Below, piece after piece: positions 22,915 to 35,800 of a stretch of DNA of 64,000 nt (its first letter is position 1; each line of letters opens with the position of its first letter). Position numbers and translations under genes: made by a program. The stretch lies in NCBI GenBank assembly GCA_947683425.1, contig CANTUQ010000031.1:6707001-6771000 (forward strand), read 5' to 3'. The DNA is from Excoecaria cochinchinensis. Its lineage: Eukaryota > Streptophyta > Magnoliopsida > Malpighiales > Euphorbiaceae. The notes beneath the pieces are model-generated. The model was not told the DNA's origin, did not search any database, and saw only the letters and a program-made list of their open reading frames with translations.

Positions 22915-25014
22915 TGTGACGCACGCCGGATCCCCGCGGCCGCTCATGCGACCGCCCGCTTGAGGGCGATCGGGGCATTTGTGGGTCCGTTGGCAACTTG
23001 CAATGAATTGCGAGTGCGTCTATTTTGGGTAACAAGGAGGTTTCATGGAGTTGCCACCCAATAGAACATTGGAAAAGTTTCTCTCGCCTCGGAGAGCCTA
23101 AGACTGCGCTTAGTATCCATTTTGGGCAACCAAAGGGGTCTTGGAGGGTAAACCTCTCGCCCTAAGGAGCCTAGGATTAACGTCAAAGTCTCGTGACACA
23201 AGAGGTGTCTTGGAGTTCATAGTTCCAATGAGTGATCGGATAGACCTCTCGCCTCTTTGAGCCCAAAGACCAGAGCCGGGTCTGGGACTTCTCATCTATT
23301 TCTACCTTGATTATTTTATGATCAAATTTTAATTTTCATTAATTTGCTCTCTCTCCACACGATGCAATTGAATCAAAGCGCATTTATTCACATTAGGAAA
23401 GCGGTAAATGAACAAGTTAAAAAATGAAAGCGATAAATTACAATAACACAAGGAGCGGAATACAACTCCCTTTTATAAAAAATGCGATACATACACGAAT
23501 CGGGGCATTGCTTATTTTGAGGACTTTGGTCCTCGCATGCATCATTATTTAAATGGATATTTTTATTGTGATGATTTTATTGGATAAAGAATAGGACATT
23601 GGGTCCTTGATTTTATGAAGAATTCAGTTTATTAAATATAAAACGTTTGGCCGATTTTACATTAGTGAGAAATACAACAATTTTGTCATATACAGGAGTA
23701 ATAATAAACAGATACATGAAATATAAAAAATAGGAAGATAGGAAACTAAACCAGATGAACTTTCCAAATGCGTGAGAACTCCCTCAAGCTCCACCCAGTC
23801 CAAGAAACAGAAGCATATTTCTCACAAAACAAGCCAAAGGGATGTTAAAATACGGAAGAAAAGTTATAAATAAATATAAAACATTGAGAGAACAAAGAGG
23901 AAAAAAGAAAAAAAGTTAAAAAATGTGGGACAGAACCCACCGATGGGCTATGCTGAATGACCGACAGGCGTCGGTTAAGGAAACCAATATAACCCGTCAC
24001 TTCCTCGAAGGGAGCCGTCTGTGGGGGTGACCGACGGGCTATGCTTAGAGGCGATCGATGGGCGTCGGTCACAGCAGATGACCCGTCGGTTACCTCTGTC
24101 CCAGAAAACAGAAACTTTTCAAAAATCAAAAAAACCAAATTTTATACAAATTCAAGAAGAGTAGCAGTAAGAAATGAAAATAAGGACAAAAACAAATGTA
24201 ATATCGAAAATGAAAGTAAAAGAAAGGACAGAAAATGGTCCGGAATATTTACCCTCAGAACAACCCTTTTGGTTTGATTCCTTGTTGTTGTATGGCTTCC
24301 CGCACGCTCCACGAGAAAACAAGATAAAAATCAAGAATGAGGAAAATAGGTTGTTTCCTTCTTGATTTTTCTAAAAACTGAATTTTTGGAATCAAAACCT
24401 TAGGAAAACCAATTAAATTTCGCTCCTTTTATTGGTTTGATTCTTGAATTGATTAAATCTTTTTATAAATATGTTTGTTGGAAGAGAGAGAAAACACGCG
24501 TGAATTTTGGCAGAGTTTTCCCTTTAGAAATTTTTCCAACCCTTTTTATGAGAAAATTCAAAGCTTTTATAGGACAGGCACGACCGACGGGAGTCTGTGG
24601 TGGCGACGGGCGTCGAAAGAATCCTACTGACACAAGGATTCATCCGACGACCATCCTTTTTTACCGACGGGCGTCGGAATAATCCTTCTGACACAATGAT
24701 ACATCCGACGGCCCTGCCATTTTGACCGACGGGCGTCGGAAGAATCCTTCTGACACAAGGATTCATCGGTCTTGCCACCTGTCCGATGGGCTGGCCTCCA
24801 ACAGACAGACTGGCCGTCTTTCGAGGAAAACATACCTTTTTTGGACTTTAAAACTCCCCGTTTTTCCCCCTTCTGCCTACGAAAGGTAAAAAGACTCGTT
24901 TCTTGTGGAACATGGGACTAAAGCCTTCGAATCTAAACCGTTGTACAGGCTCGGATGCCGATTTCATCACAGGGTAACCTCTGATCCGTACCGCTCCAGG
25001 CCACGGTGCTTACA
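22915..25014 (-). repeat. Y 5' LTR (2100 bp)
   Basis: On the minus strand it runs TGTAAGCACCGTGG...GTCACA. It is longer than the 3' LTR because it retains the promoter block at about 24412-24752. CCGACGGGCGTCGG palindromes lie at 24664-24677 and 24726-24739, with further diverged copies at 24585-24615 and 23940-24105. It drives minus-strand transcription of the element. Confidence 0.92.
24563..24575 (-). promoter_or_regulatory. TATA box of the Y 5' LTR
   Basis: CCTATAAAAGC on the minus strand, directly downstream of the CCGACGGG palindrome cluster (24580-24780). The equivalent block is deleted from the 3' LTR. Confidence 0.65.
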
Positions 25015-26463
25015 ATATGCTTATGAGTATGTGACTTAACCGTTTGAGTAAAGTATGGTTTTGGCAAATTCTGTCCATTTTGCATCTGACCTCTATGAAG
25101 TGTTTTTGTCATAAGAAAAGTTCTAGACCTCTAAATCGAATGATTATTTAACCATTAGAACCCTGACTTCAATACCTATAAAAGTCTTAGAAATGACCTT
25201 GAGCAAATTCTTGCTCTAAGACCCTGGAAATTGGCCAAAACAGAGGTATCTCTACTTTGGTCGGTTCATTTGAGCAGTTTGGATTGTTTAGACAATATCT
25301 GACGTTATAAATGTTCAATTGACCTGAAAATTATTCCATTTTAAATATAACTTCCTAGGGAAATATTTTTAAGAAGGACACTTTGCCTAATAATAACGTT
25401 TAGACATTGGTTTAGGCGATTAACGTTTAATGACAAAAGCAGTCTTGTAGAGGGTGGCTTCTATCGCGAGCTTGACAGGGTCACGAGCGCGACAGAGCAG
25501 GTCAGCAGAGTGATTTTCCTCTTGATTTAGATCCCGTGGTTGGCATGAATCAATTCTCACCTTTACCCTCAACTAATTTGTATATTTATAGGTGTTTTCC
25601 CGAATTGAACCCGTTTCACACCAAAACATTTCCGGAGTCTATACCATGCATGTTTAGATTTATCAAATTAATATAAGATTGGTTATCTATGTATATAGTG
25701 CCCCGGCATAAGAGTTAATGTTGAACACGACATGCCATGTGATCTTGATTGTTGTATAAAGCTTGAGTTGGTGTAATGTATTTGGGTATAATACATAGAG
25801 TCTTTTTGCAATCTGGCTTCTGTCGCGATAGCGACAGTGAACCCCTTCTCGCCTTGTTCTATTTTTGAAAAATGTTTTCTTCTGTCTTGATTTGCAATGA
25901 ATTGATAACATGTATACTTGAATAAGTGATTATGGATAGTGATATGTTCCGAATGGGTGAGTTAAGCCTGAATGGTCAAAGTAGTGCATAGATAAGCATG
26001 CTTATAAAGGGTTAGAGTGCGGCTGCCACAGTGACCTTAATTGGTTCAATGACGAATACCCGGGGTATTCATTTTGAGTTAGGTCTCTAGAGTTTGATAC
26101 TGTTTATCAGTATTTAAAGTAAAGTACTCGTATCCACAATTGTTGAGAGTTCAGGCTAATGTAGATTTTGTAGTGTACAAGAGGTTAAGTAGAGATATGT
26201 AAATGTATATGAATATAATATAGTATGACATGTTACTATGAATGAGTTAGAGCATGATGGTATTTGCTTGCAAGATTGTGTACATGATTATTTGTATACG
26301 ACATGACTATCAATATGCCTGTGCTATATCTATGACTTCATTCGAAGTCTATTACGTCTGTTTATCCCCACTCCTGTGTAGGTTTTCAAGATTAGATCAG
26401 AGGGTGCACATCTGCAGGTCAAGGCCACTAGCAGCTTTTATAGAAATCCTTTTGTACTAGATA

Positions 26464-29400
26464 TGTCACATCCCAAAATGGCCTTGGTCGGATTGTGCAT
26501 GCTAAGTCGGGATCGGAAGGGTATTTCAGTAATTTATGCTTGAGAAATTTGGAGTGTTAAGGACCTAATTGAAAAGATATTTAAGTTTGTAAAGAAGAAA
26601 TGTATAAGTGAGTGAAGTGTTATTTGTCTAAGGACTAAAGAGCATTAATGGATTTGGAATAGTCTTAGTGGAGTTTGGGGTCCAATTGAGTGTTGCCAAG
26701 TGGCTTGTTAGGTGGGCATTGAAAGAAGAAAAAGAAGAAGTAAGAGGAAGAGAGAAGAGGGAACACAGATTTTTGGTTTGGCTTTCCCGTCCCCTCCTCT
26801 CACGCCCTCCCTTCTTCTTCTCTTCTCCTTTCTTTGCTTTTCCTTTCTTTGTCATTTGGCTTGGAGTTGTGTTTGGCTTGGATTATGCTTTGTTTGAAGA
26901 GGTGAGTTGGAATTTCTGTTTCCTGCGTGTTGTTGTTGTTCTTCTTCTCATGGTTTTTGGTTGAGTTAGGGTTTGAAGAGTAACTGTGGATTCTTCTTTG
27001 TGCAAGTGTTTGATGTTAAGAAGAAGCAAAGTAAAGGCAAGGAAAGGATTGAGGATTGATCTAGAAGCGTGATTTTGGATCGTCATTTCCAGGTTTGGGA
27101 GTGTTTTGATTGCATGCAATGTTTCGGAGCATTTTGAATGCATGCAATGTTTGAACTTCTCTGTTCTTCAATCTCAGCTGAATGTCTCTGCCCTATTTCT
27201 CACTAGACTTATAATGTGTTTGCATGGTCTAATTTCTGGAATTTGGTGTGTTTTAGAATGTGTACATGTATGATTAAGTGAGTAGATGTGTTAGTAATGC
27301 ATGAATAGGATTAAATTGGAAGTACTGTGTTTGGGTTTTGAACTTACTGTTATTTTGTTAGGGTTTATGTTCTTGAAGGAATTAAATGTGTCTATGCATG
27401 ATTTTAGTTGATTTGATTGTTGAATTAAGTTGCAATTATCTTGTTTATGCTGTTTGGGACATCGATTGAAAGGTAAGATGAGTTTTGTTGGTGTTTTGAA
27501 TTAGATTGAAAATGATTTTATCGAGTTCTTTGAATTCTGGGTAAGCTGGAAATGGGAAATCGCGTTTCTGTATAATTTTCCATTTCCAGTGTGTCGTGAT
27601 TTCCCTGAGAGAGACAAGTCACGAGGCGTGACTCTCAGTCACGCCACGTGACTCTGCCTCCCAGTCACAACGCGTGACTTCTCGGCGGGGTGGACGAAGT
27701 TGTGAGGCGTGACCCTCAGTCGCGAAGCGTGACTGCCTTGTGAGGGGCAAGTCACGTCTCGTGACATAGAGTCACGTCCCGTGACTCTTGTGAGGAGACG
27801 TGACTTAGAGTCACGTCCCGTGACTCCCTTAGAGGTATGTCACGAGACGTGACATAGAGTCCCGACTCGTGACTCTTGTGAAAGGCCAGGCGTGACATAG
27901 AGTCACGTCCCGAGGCGTGACACTAGGTCACGACTCGTGACCTTCCTTTGAGGCCAGTCACGAGTCGTGACATGGCTCGTGACCGACCCCTGTTCAGCCC
28001 CATTTTCTGATTTCGCCCAGTTTTAACCAAAATGAATTTCCTATCTCTTCTGTATGGTGATGTACGACTGTAGTACTCTTGTCATACCTTTATGTGCTCT
28101 TGTATGACATGGTATGACCTTTCCTATTTTGATTTGTTCCCCCGTGACTAGTTTATTATAAAATGACTTTCAAATGCTTTTATGACTTCTTCCTCTACTG
28201 TGTGCTATCTTATCTGATTGGTTAGCCCATTTTAGTTGTGATTAGCATTATGTTATGCATATCCTTGATTGGATTCTTCTCTTAGAATAATCTGCCATAC
28301 TTAAGAGTATTTCGTATCATTCCATGAGTTTTATTCATTGGCATAATATGATTCCACATGTGTTCCTGATAGGATCTAGTAAATTGAGTAGTGATAAAAT
28401 GCAATTGATTGACCTATCACATGCTTTAGAATATGACTTGAATGAGGTATGATTGATATTATGCTATGCTATATTTATTTGAATAATATGGTTAATGTCT
28501 GAATGCATGATTATGCTTTAGCCTGGGAACTCAATGTGTTATGTTTAAATGTAATTTGGACTATGCATGATTTATGCTTAGTATCTGCACCTAATGCATG
28601 ATTAAGATTTCGTATTGATAATCATTGGCCTGGTAATGCTTCTTTACCTGACTCTTGGCATGCTTTAGAACATTGTTTAATGTTAAAGTATATTGACTGT
28701 ATTATGTTTTACGATGGGAATTGTGTGAGATATGACCAACTTTATGAGCATATTTATATGTCTATCATTCTCTGGTTATGCATGATGTATATATATATTT
28801 ATGCGTTATGCGATTCGAAGCGTGAATTGTTTTATGCATGACCTGCGAGAGTCAGTCTAGTGGATAGTTAGGCATGCCTAATAGAGATCAGTTAGCTGCA
28901 GCCCTTTGAACGTTTGGACCCTGATCAGGTCCCCCGACTGGTTCCTCGCGAACCCCCCATCAGTACGGATCCTCGTGATCCTTTTTAATGTTTTTGGATC
29001 GGGTTAAGATCCCCCATCAGTAAAATGTTTCTATTGTGACAAAATAAATGGTTTTCGATTCGTACCCGTAAGGTACCCTTTTGCCGACTTGTACCCGTAA
29101 GGTACTAATCAGTACACTCGTTATCCACTATTGTGAGTCAGCAGGTGCTTTGATGGTTTGTTTTATGCTGCTTTAAAATAGCTATCAGAATGTGATATCC
29201 GATTGATTATGATAAGGATTTCAGAAATCAGTTTATATGAATATGAATGTGACTATGGGCTTCAGAATGTATGTCTGTATTAAGTAAGCATGATTTTATA
29301 TCTAACATGATTATCCGTACTTGTCATGTGATTTGTTATAAGTTTCTGAATGCTTTGAAATGATTCGATTGATGTATTAAAGTATATGACTTAAGCATAG

Positions 29401-30521
29401 TTTGTTATATATAGTATCATGTGAACCGAAGCAATTGTGACGGTAAGTATGTGATGTTTAACTGTACTTTCTGCATGAGGATGATATGAATGTAAGACTA
29501 AGTGGTTATGCCTTCAGTCTCCGCTATCAGAGTGTTTTTGCATGATGCTTAATATATTAGAGTTGCGCAGCGGTATTGTGATGCTCTAAATGTTATCCTT
29601 TGGATATTTGACTAGTGTGTGTGTTTGGCATGTCTAAGTATATTAAATAGCTAGCACTCTCAACATGATGATTGGGTTGTCAGTTCCTGCATAGGTACTT
29701 AGTTATGTCAATTGCATGTGTAAAGCTCTTGTGACTCCGCACGGTAAGATGCTATTATTTGATACCCTTATAGGTTTATGCATGTGACATAGTATGTAGT
29801 TCTGCATGATGATAATTGTATCGTGTATTGTATTATGTCTGTTTTGGCCTATCCTGGACATGAGTTTATGGTTTGATTGTGAGTTTTGAAATGAATGCCT
29901 TTATTATGCAAGCCTAATTAGTTATATGTTATGAATTTCCGCATTTGCCATTTGAATGTGTTTTGCCTTGGCGACCATTGTGAATGGCCGTCCATACTCT
30001 TGTGTGTTCTACCCACTAAGCGTTTATCGCTTAGCACGGATTTCCTTTCCGTGCAGGTGGCAGGTTTGGTTCTGTTCGAGTCGCGCTTCTGCAGGGTTGG
30101 CCACGTAGGAGTTAGAAGTTCTGTATTTTGTTCAGCTTCTGTATTTTAGCTTTTGTAATTCTGTAGTATTGTATATGTAATTAATTATGTTTTGATCTTG
30201 AGTTTTCTTTTGGGAATGTAATAGTTAGTATGCTTTTACGTTTAGTTATTCCTTTGTTTTATTATTTTGCTTATGCTTCCGTTGAATGGTCATATGTATG
30301 CTTCTGTGTATGCTTCTGCTTAGTGTCTGCATGTGCGTGAGTTATTGCATGATCAGTCCGTGCCTGCAGGTAAGGTAAGTTTTTATTAATCCGTATTTCC
30401 GTATGCATGTTATGTATGAAAGTATGCTTCCGCATTATGCTTGTGCATATCTGTGTGAGTGAGTGTCGGGTAGCACGTCCGTCGGCGTCCTTTCAACGGG
30501 GACGGCGATGGGGGTGTTACA
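26464..30521 (+). mobile_element. W: large Tekay-like solo LTR (4058 bp)
   Basis: TGTCACATCCC...GGGTGTTACA flanked by the TSD agata (26459-26463 and 30522-30526). Its end matches the end of Z's LTR (CTTTCAACGGGG... and the CTAAGCG...CGCTTAG hairpin at 30017-30036). It has a splice donor GAAGAG/GTGAGT at 26901/26902, a dense GTCACG/CGTGAC array at about 27595-27990, and the palindrome TTAGGCATGCCTAA at 28868-28881. No internal domain, primer site or polypurine tract is attached, so it is a solo LTR. From 28080 to 30000 it is TG-rich, non-coding sequence. Confidence 0.9.
27595..27990. repeat. Palindrome array in W (GTCACG...CGTGAC)
   Basis: More than fifteen half-sites such as GTCACGAGGCGTGAC, GTCACGTCCCGTGAC and GTCACGAGACGTGAC, spaced about 20-45 bp apart. 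Positioned 1.13-1.53 kb from the LTR start and downstream of the splice donor. The motif core matches that of Z, but the intervening sequence differs. Confidence 0.88.
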
Positions 30522-30732
30522 AGATAGAGTTTCTTACATTTTGAGTAACATCATTATATACATAGGAAACATAGTATGATAATGTAAATGTTAACCGTAT
30601 GGTATATGTACCGAGGATGTATATGTATAAAGTTTTTGTAATATGTACAGTTTATATATATGATATAAGAGATATAATAAGTAAAAAGCTTTTGTATACG
30701 TACAGTTTATACATCATTAATAGTATATGGTT

Positions 30733-33505
30733 TGTAACACCCCAACACCCCCTGGAAGGATATTGGGGCGCCACGCAAACTCTAACGCGTACACATACGC
30801 ATACCAGCGGAAGCGATAGCAAAATACACAATAATAAAAATAAAATAACGCTTGGGCCCAACATGCATTTTATACATATTATACATATTACAAAACTATT
30901 ATCATTTTACTTTACATATTCGTTTCAGTACATATATTACAATAAACTTTACATGTAACAACTATACTCTTTTATCACATAATGATGTTACTCAAAACAT
31001 CACAAACTCTATTTCTATCTTATACAAAAAGAGATCAAAACAAATCTCCTAGTGGCCTTCACCCGCAGATGCCCGCTCACTGATCTAAACCTGTAAACCT
31101 ACACGAAAACAAACATCCGTGCTTAGTGGGGATGCAAATAAAGCAAATGACTTCTACCGAAGTCGCACACACATCACATGCATCATTTATACCATCATGC
31201 TCAATATAACATCAGTATTCACATAGTCTATACAATCTTATGTTCACATGCATATGAGCTTATTCATTTACAGATCATATATAATCTCATATTCACATGC
31301 ATATAAACTTTTGTTCATTAACAGGTCATGTATACATATTCTCATTTTCAAGCAAAGGCATATATACAAAACAGGACTTATACATCAACTCTTGTACACT
31401 TCAAAACATATAATAGGAATAGCCTGAAATCCTTTAGTTGTGGATACGGGCGCTATATAAACAAAAGACCGAAGTCTCAGAACATGTACTATATCTATAT
31501 CTGTATCTATATGACCATCTCGGGGGTCGGCCGCTTCGCCCAAACGGGGCGGTCGGTAGCAGCTGCGCGGTAACCCTTTATAAACATGCTTATCTATCCA
31601 CTGCTATGACTTTCAGGCTGTACATATAGACTCTATATGCTATATCATATACATTACATCTCTCAAGCATTATAACATGATCCAATCCTATATAATCAAT
31701 ATCACATGGTATGTCATGCTTAATAATCAAAAAGAATGTAAACATTTGGGTTCACTGTCGCGCTCGCGATAGAAGCCAGATTCACTGTCGCGATCGCGAC
31801 AAGAAGTCACACTCACGATAAAAGCCAAATAGCATAAAGACTCTATGAATTATAGCAAAAGCAATACAATAAGTCAAGCTTTATATAACAATTAAGATCA
31901 CAGAGCATGTCATGTTCAATACTAACTCTTATGCCATGGCATTATTTAGCCAGATAACTAATCTTGTAATCATTTGGCAAAACCTAAACATGCATGGTAA
32001 AGACCACATAAACATTCCGGGGTAATACAGGTTCAATTCGGGAAGAAAAACACCTAAAAATATACAAATTAGTTGAGGGGAAAGGTGAGAAATTGATTCA
32101 TGTCAACCATGGGCTCTAAATCAAGAGGAAAGTCACTCTTATGACCTGCTCTATCGCGCTCGCGACAGAAAGCTCCGTCAGGAACCTTCACGAGACTGCT
32201 TTCCACCTCAAACTTGTATCGTCTAAACCGACCTCTAAACGTCGGTTTTAGGCAAAATACTCATCTTAACAATTGTTCCCTAGGATCTTATCTTTCAAAT
32301 GGGACAAATTTAAGGTTATTAAACATCTATACCTCCAGATATGAGCTAAACAAGCTATACTATTCCAGTAAACCCGCCTAAACAGAGAGGTCTCGGTTTT
32401 TAACATTTTCGAGGATCGTAGATCAAGAATTAGCTCTAGAACCCTCTTAGACATTTTTAGCTACGGATCTTAGATTTCATAAAAAATTTGAATCAACCCA
32501 ATTAAAGCCCTATAACTATACTTATGACAAAAACAATACACAGAGGTCTGATGAAAACTGAACAGAATTCCCCAAAATCACACTTTACACACAAAAGCTA
32601 TATGGAAACCATCTAACACATCCAAAACTCATGCAAAATGATCCAATACATGATCACAAACATATATACAAACATATATCATAAAACACTGCAAGCAATC
32701 AAAATGATCAAAATAAGATTTGCACACGATCCCTACCTCTAGGAAGCTTGAACTCTATGCTCTATTCAGCTCCAACCTTTTCCTTTTCCTTATCGAATCT
32801 CTTGTTCATAGCTTCCACAAATCACATAGAAAACACTTGAGTTAAACTTCTTCTCACTTTAAATCAAAAACATAAAGAAAAAGGAGATCAGATCGGAGAA
32901 CAAATCCAACTTACCTTCTGAAGAGATTCAATCAAGCCCTACTACACTCTCTTCAAACCAATCCAAGTGGTTCTCTCAAAGAACAAAGCACATGAAGAAG
33001 AAAAGCAAAGAAATGGCAAGAAAAGGGGACACAGCAACTAAGAGCAAAGAGAGAAGAAAAAGAAGAGCAAAGAGCCAAAAGTAGAAAATTGAAATGAGAG
33101 TAGGAAAGTGGCCGGTCAAACCAAATCCAAAGCCAACAAATCCTCACATTAATGCCACCCACTTCCACTTAATGCCAACCACTCTCACTAATGCCACTTA
33201 CCTCTATTAATCCATCTCAATCCAAAATGTCCCATACCAAGTGTCACTCTCCCTTGTAGCCATGTGTTAATTCCCTACGATGCCACTTGTCAAACTCCTA
33301 CGCCGCCACGTGTTCAATACACATCAAATATTCCATCTCAAATAGACTTCACGTGAAGCATTCTGTCGCGCCCGCGACACTGTCGCGCTCGCGACAGAAC
33401 CCACACACAAGCCACTTACTCAAATACACTCTCTTATACACACAAACTCTTGAATTCCCGAACCAAGATTCCGAAATTCTACTAGGGCCAAATCAGGTTG
33501 TTACA
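30733..33505 (-). mobile_element. X': inverted solo LTR of the X family (2773 bp)
   Basis: TGTAACACCCCAAC...TTGTTACA with the TSD tggtt (30728-30732 and 33506-33510). Its reverse complement aligns with outer X, for example the first 150 bases with 764-920 and the GTTCAG/GTCCAT region near 32560 with 25070. It sits inside X in the opposite direction. Minus-strand signals are splice donor AGAAG/GTAAG at 32915/32914, GCGCTCGCGAC palindromes near 31757, 31785, 32157 and 33365-33395, and the palindrome at 31580-31593. A solo LTR without coding capacity. Confidence 0.9.
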
Positions 33506-34234
33506 TGGTTGGCCTAAAAGAATGTTCTTAATTTATTTATTGTTATCGCTTTCGCCTTTATTGATGCATGTGTACGAGTATGTGTGCGTTAGAGTCCGCG
33601 TAGCGCCCCGATATTCTCCCAAGGGGTATTAGGGTGTTGCAAATTCTCTCTACATTTCTTTCATTTTTCTTCTCCAAATAAAAAATTCTTAAGGTTAAAA
33701 ATTCAATTTTTAATCAAAAATTTTTCTTCAGACAAAGAAAATCATTTTTTGTTTTTGAGATTTATTTTTTTATTATCAATTATAATTTCTTGAAACAAAA
33801 AAAATATTTTTTTGTTCTTGGGAATTAAATTTATTTTCTTCCATTTTTTACAATTTTAATCAATAATCATACTTGAGACAAATAAATCAATTCTTTGTTT
33901 TTGAAAATTAATTTCTTTTTTTCTATTACTTTTAAGCAATTTTCTTTTGGAATAAAGTTTCAATTTTTATTATTTTTTATTTCTAGTTTGTGAATCAAAA
34001 TAAGGAAAATCAATCATATTTTTCCTCTATCGAATCTGAAACCTGAGGGTAAACATTCTAGGCTCAATCTCTTAATTTTATTTTTTTTATTTATTTTTGT
34101 TCATATTTAATTAGTAATCATGTAGATCTTTTAATTTACCGTTTATTTATTTTTTGTGATTTTAGATATAGATTTAACATTTTTAATATTCTTTTTACTT
34201 TATTTTATTTAATTGTTTATTCTTTCTTTCTACT

Positions 34235-34370
34235 ACTATTACTATTATTATTATTATTTTATCATTATTTTTTATTATCATTATTATTATTATTTTATTA
34301 TTCCTATTATCATTATTATTGTTGTCATTATTATTTTTATTATTATTATTATTATCATCATCATCATAAT
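34235..34370 (+). repeat. Imperfect (TTA)n/(TAT)n microsatellite in V1
   Basis: Runs of TTA, TAT and TCA triplets. The matching place in V2 (50755-50800) is much shorter, so the tract expanded in this copy. It yields a spurious open frame rich in Ile and Tyr. Confidence 0.8.
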
Positions 34371-35094
34371 TTGTGTTTTTATTTGTGTTAATTAATTAAT
34401 ATGTTAATCTATTTGTTTTAATATGTCATTTAATTTATTTGTTATCCATAATACATATTTTATTTATTTTAATTTATTCTTTATTGTTGTATGTGTTTAA
34501 TCGATTTTCTTGATTTAATTACTAACATTATTTTATTTGTATTTGTTTTTGGTTTTAAATCTTTATTTTTCCTTATTTGAGCATCCATGCGAACGAAAGA
34601 GGAGATCCGGGGATTTATCATTTTTGTTGTTTTTATTATTTTTCTTTTATTTGTCTTTTAATTCATTTGTCATGTAATTAATAATAAAATTATTTATTTT
34701 ATGGACGTTTAATTAAAAATCATACAAAAATATTTTTATAAATAAATTGGATTTTTTTAATAAAATGGGACCAATGTCCTAGTTTTTCCATCCAAATAAA
34801 TTGTCACTTTAAAATTATTTTTTTTAACTATCCATGCAAGGACCAATGTCCTCATCCTTAATAAATACCCTGTTTTATGTATTATTTACATTTCATTTAC
34901 ATTGGGGGTTGTATTCCGACCCTAGTTTTGTTGTGATTTATTGTATTTTCATTTATCTTTTTTTATCTTGTTTTTATTTATCGTTTTATTATGTGATTGA
35001 TATGCGCTCTAATTATTGCATTCAAATGGATGAGAAAAGGGATGAAATCTTAAATTCAAATCTTAATTGTAATTTAATCAAGGTATGAATAAAT

Positions 35095-35420
35095 GGGAAG
35101 TCATGAACCATCTCGGGTCTTGGGCTCAACGAGGTTAGAGGAGCATCTCAATGTTCTATTGGGTTGGGCCTCCAAAATATCTCTTGTTGCCTAAAATAGG
35201 CCCAATTTGTATTGTCATAGGCTCCACGAGATTAGATGACCTTTCAAGTGTTTTATTACAAAGAGGTGTCCAAAATATCTCTGGCTTACCCAAAATAGAC
35301 ACAGATGCGTTGTCTTAGGTTCATTGAGGCTAGACGACCTTTCCCAATGTTTTATTGGGTGGCGACTCCAAGAAACCTCCTTGTTGCCCAAAATAGACGC
35401 CCTTGTAATCTCTTGCAAGT
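35095..35420 (+). repeat. About 100-bp tandem repeats at the 3' end of V1
   Basis: Three imperfect units, each with GAGGCTAGA-like, CCCAATGTT.TATTGGG and CCAAAATA..TCTTGTTGCCCAAAATAG segments. The last contains TGGCGACTCCAA (35360-35371), nearly the core of the Tat primer binding site. The same structure is in Y LTRs on the minus strand. Confidence 0.7.
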
Positions 35421-35490
35421 TTCCATGAAACTCTTCTGAACGCCCTAAAGGCGGGTCTTCGAGGCCCCCCAGGGTTCGGCGCGGGTAACA

Positions 35491-35800
35491 CGTTGGTAGA
35501 TGTTATTTTTCCCAATAGAATAGGTATATTTAGTCAGTAAAAATCCCATATATAAATCAAAAAATTCCCCTCCTCTCAATCTCGATCTCGAAATCTACTA
35601 TGCTCTCATGCTCGGTGCCCAACAACACCCTCCCCCTCTGCCGATCGTCGAGTCCGCTACTCATTACTGCTGGCCGACTCCTCCACTAGTTATCCGTCGC
35701 TTGCCACTCATCACGCACTATCTCTGCCGCTATCCAGACTCCTACCGCTCGCCTTCTCTCCCTCACTTACTGTCTCCACCGCCATCACCATCTCTCCCTC
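35491..35800 (+). mobile_element. CACTA element, promoter/5' UTR-like segment
   Basis: Continuation of the outermost layer between V1 and U. It has a TATA-like CATATATAAATC near 35548 followed by a C/T-rich run up to CTCTCCCTC. This looks like a promoter and leader for the transposase relic further right, an inference from composition and position. Its last five bases, ccctc (35796-35800), are the TSD of U. Confidence 0.45.

Larger units (their letters stand above)
1605..25014 (-). mobile_element. Y: Tat/Ogre-type Ty3-gypsy element, about 17.1 kb without Z
   Basis: The two LTRs (1605-3364 and 22915-25014) both run TGTGACG...GCTTACA on the plus strand. The element is flanked by the TSD atatg (1600-1604 and 25015-25019). 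Coding order on the minus strand is gag, protease, RT, RNase H, archaeal-type RNase H, integrase, then two extra ORFs before the 3' LTR. The primer site and the second RNase H are typical of the Tat lineage. Z (10443-16724) sits in the integrase N-terminal region. Removing Z and its 5-bp duplication leaves about 17.1 kb. Stops and frameshifts in every coding domain make it non-autonomous now. Confidence 0.92.
764..33641 (+). mobile_element. X: Tekay-like solo LTR hosting Y, W and X'
   Basis: The LTR begins TGTAACACCCCG at 764 and ends GGGTGTTGCA at 33641, flanked by the TSD aattc (759-763 and 33642-33646). Its own sequence is 764-1604, 25020-26463, 30527-30732 and 33511-33641, about 2.6 kb. 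The missing blocks are Y, W and X', each with its own TSD. A GTAAGT splice donor follows AAAG at 1276/1277. A GCGAGCGCGAC palindrome lies near 870 and a similar one near 25460. The palindrome ATAAGCATGCTTAT is at 25992-26005. No internal domain remains, so it is a solo LTR. Confidence 0.85.
133..35490 (+). mobile_element. V1: Tat-type solo LTR, split by nested insertions
   Basis: The LTR starts TGTAGACACCGG at 133 and ends ...GGGTAACA at 35490. Its own sequence is 133-763 and about 33647-35490, roughly 2.5 kb; the rest is nested element X. Flanks are cgctg (128-132) and cgttg (35491-35495), a TSD with one mismatch. It aligns with V2 (49862-51863), which is followed by a Tat-style primer site, so V is a plus-strand LTR. 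Its 3' end resembles the end of the LTR of Y. No internal region or second LTR is attached, so it is a solo LTR. Between the halves the sequence is very AT-rich. Confidence 0.75.

Noticed and set aside
34213..34395. 60-codon frame rich in Ile and Tyr
   Set aside because: Product of the TTA/TAT microsatellite in V1.
33638..35490. Host promoter or gene in the AT-rich stretch right of X
   Set aside because: It aligns with V2 (50240-51863) and is the second half of LTR V1.
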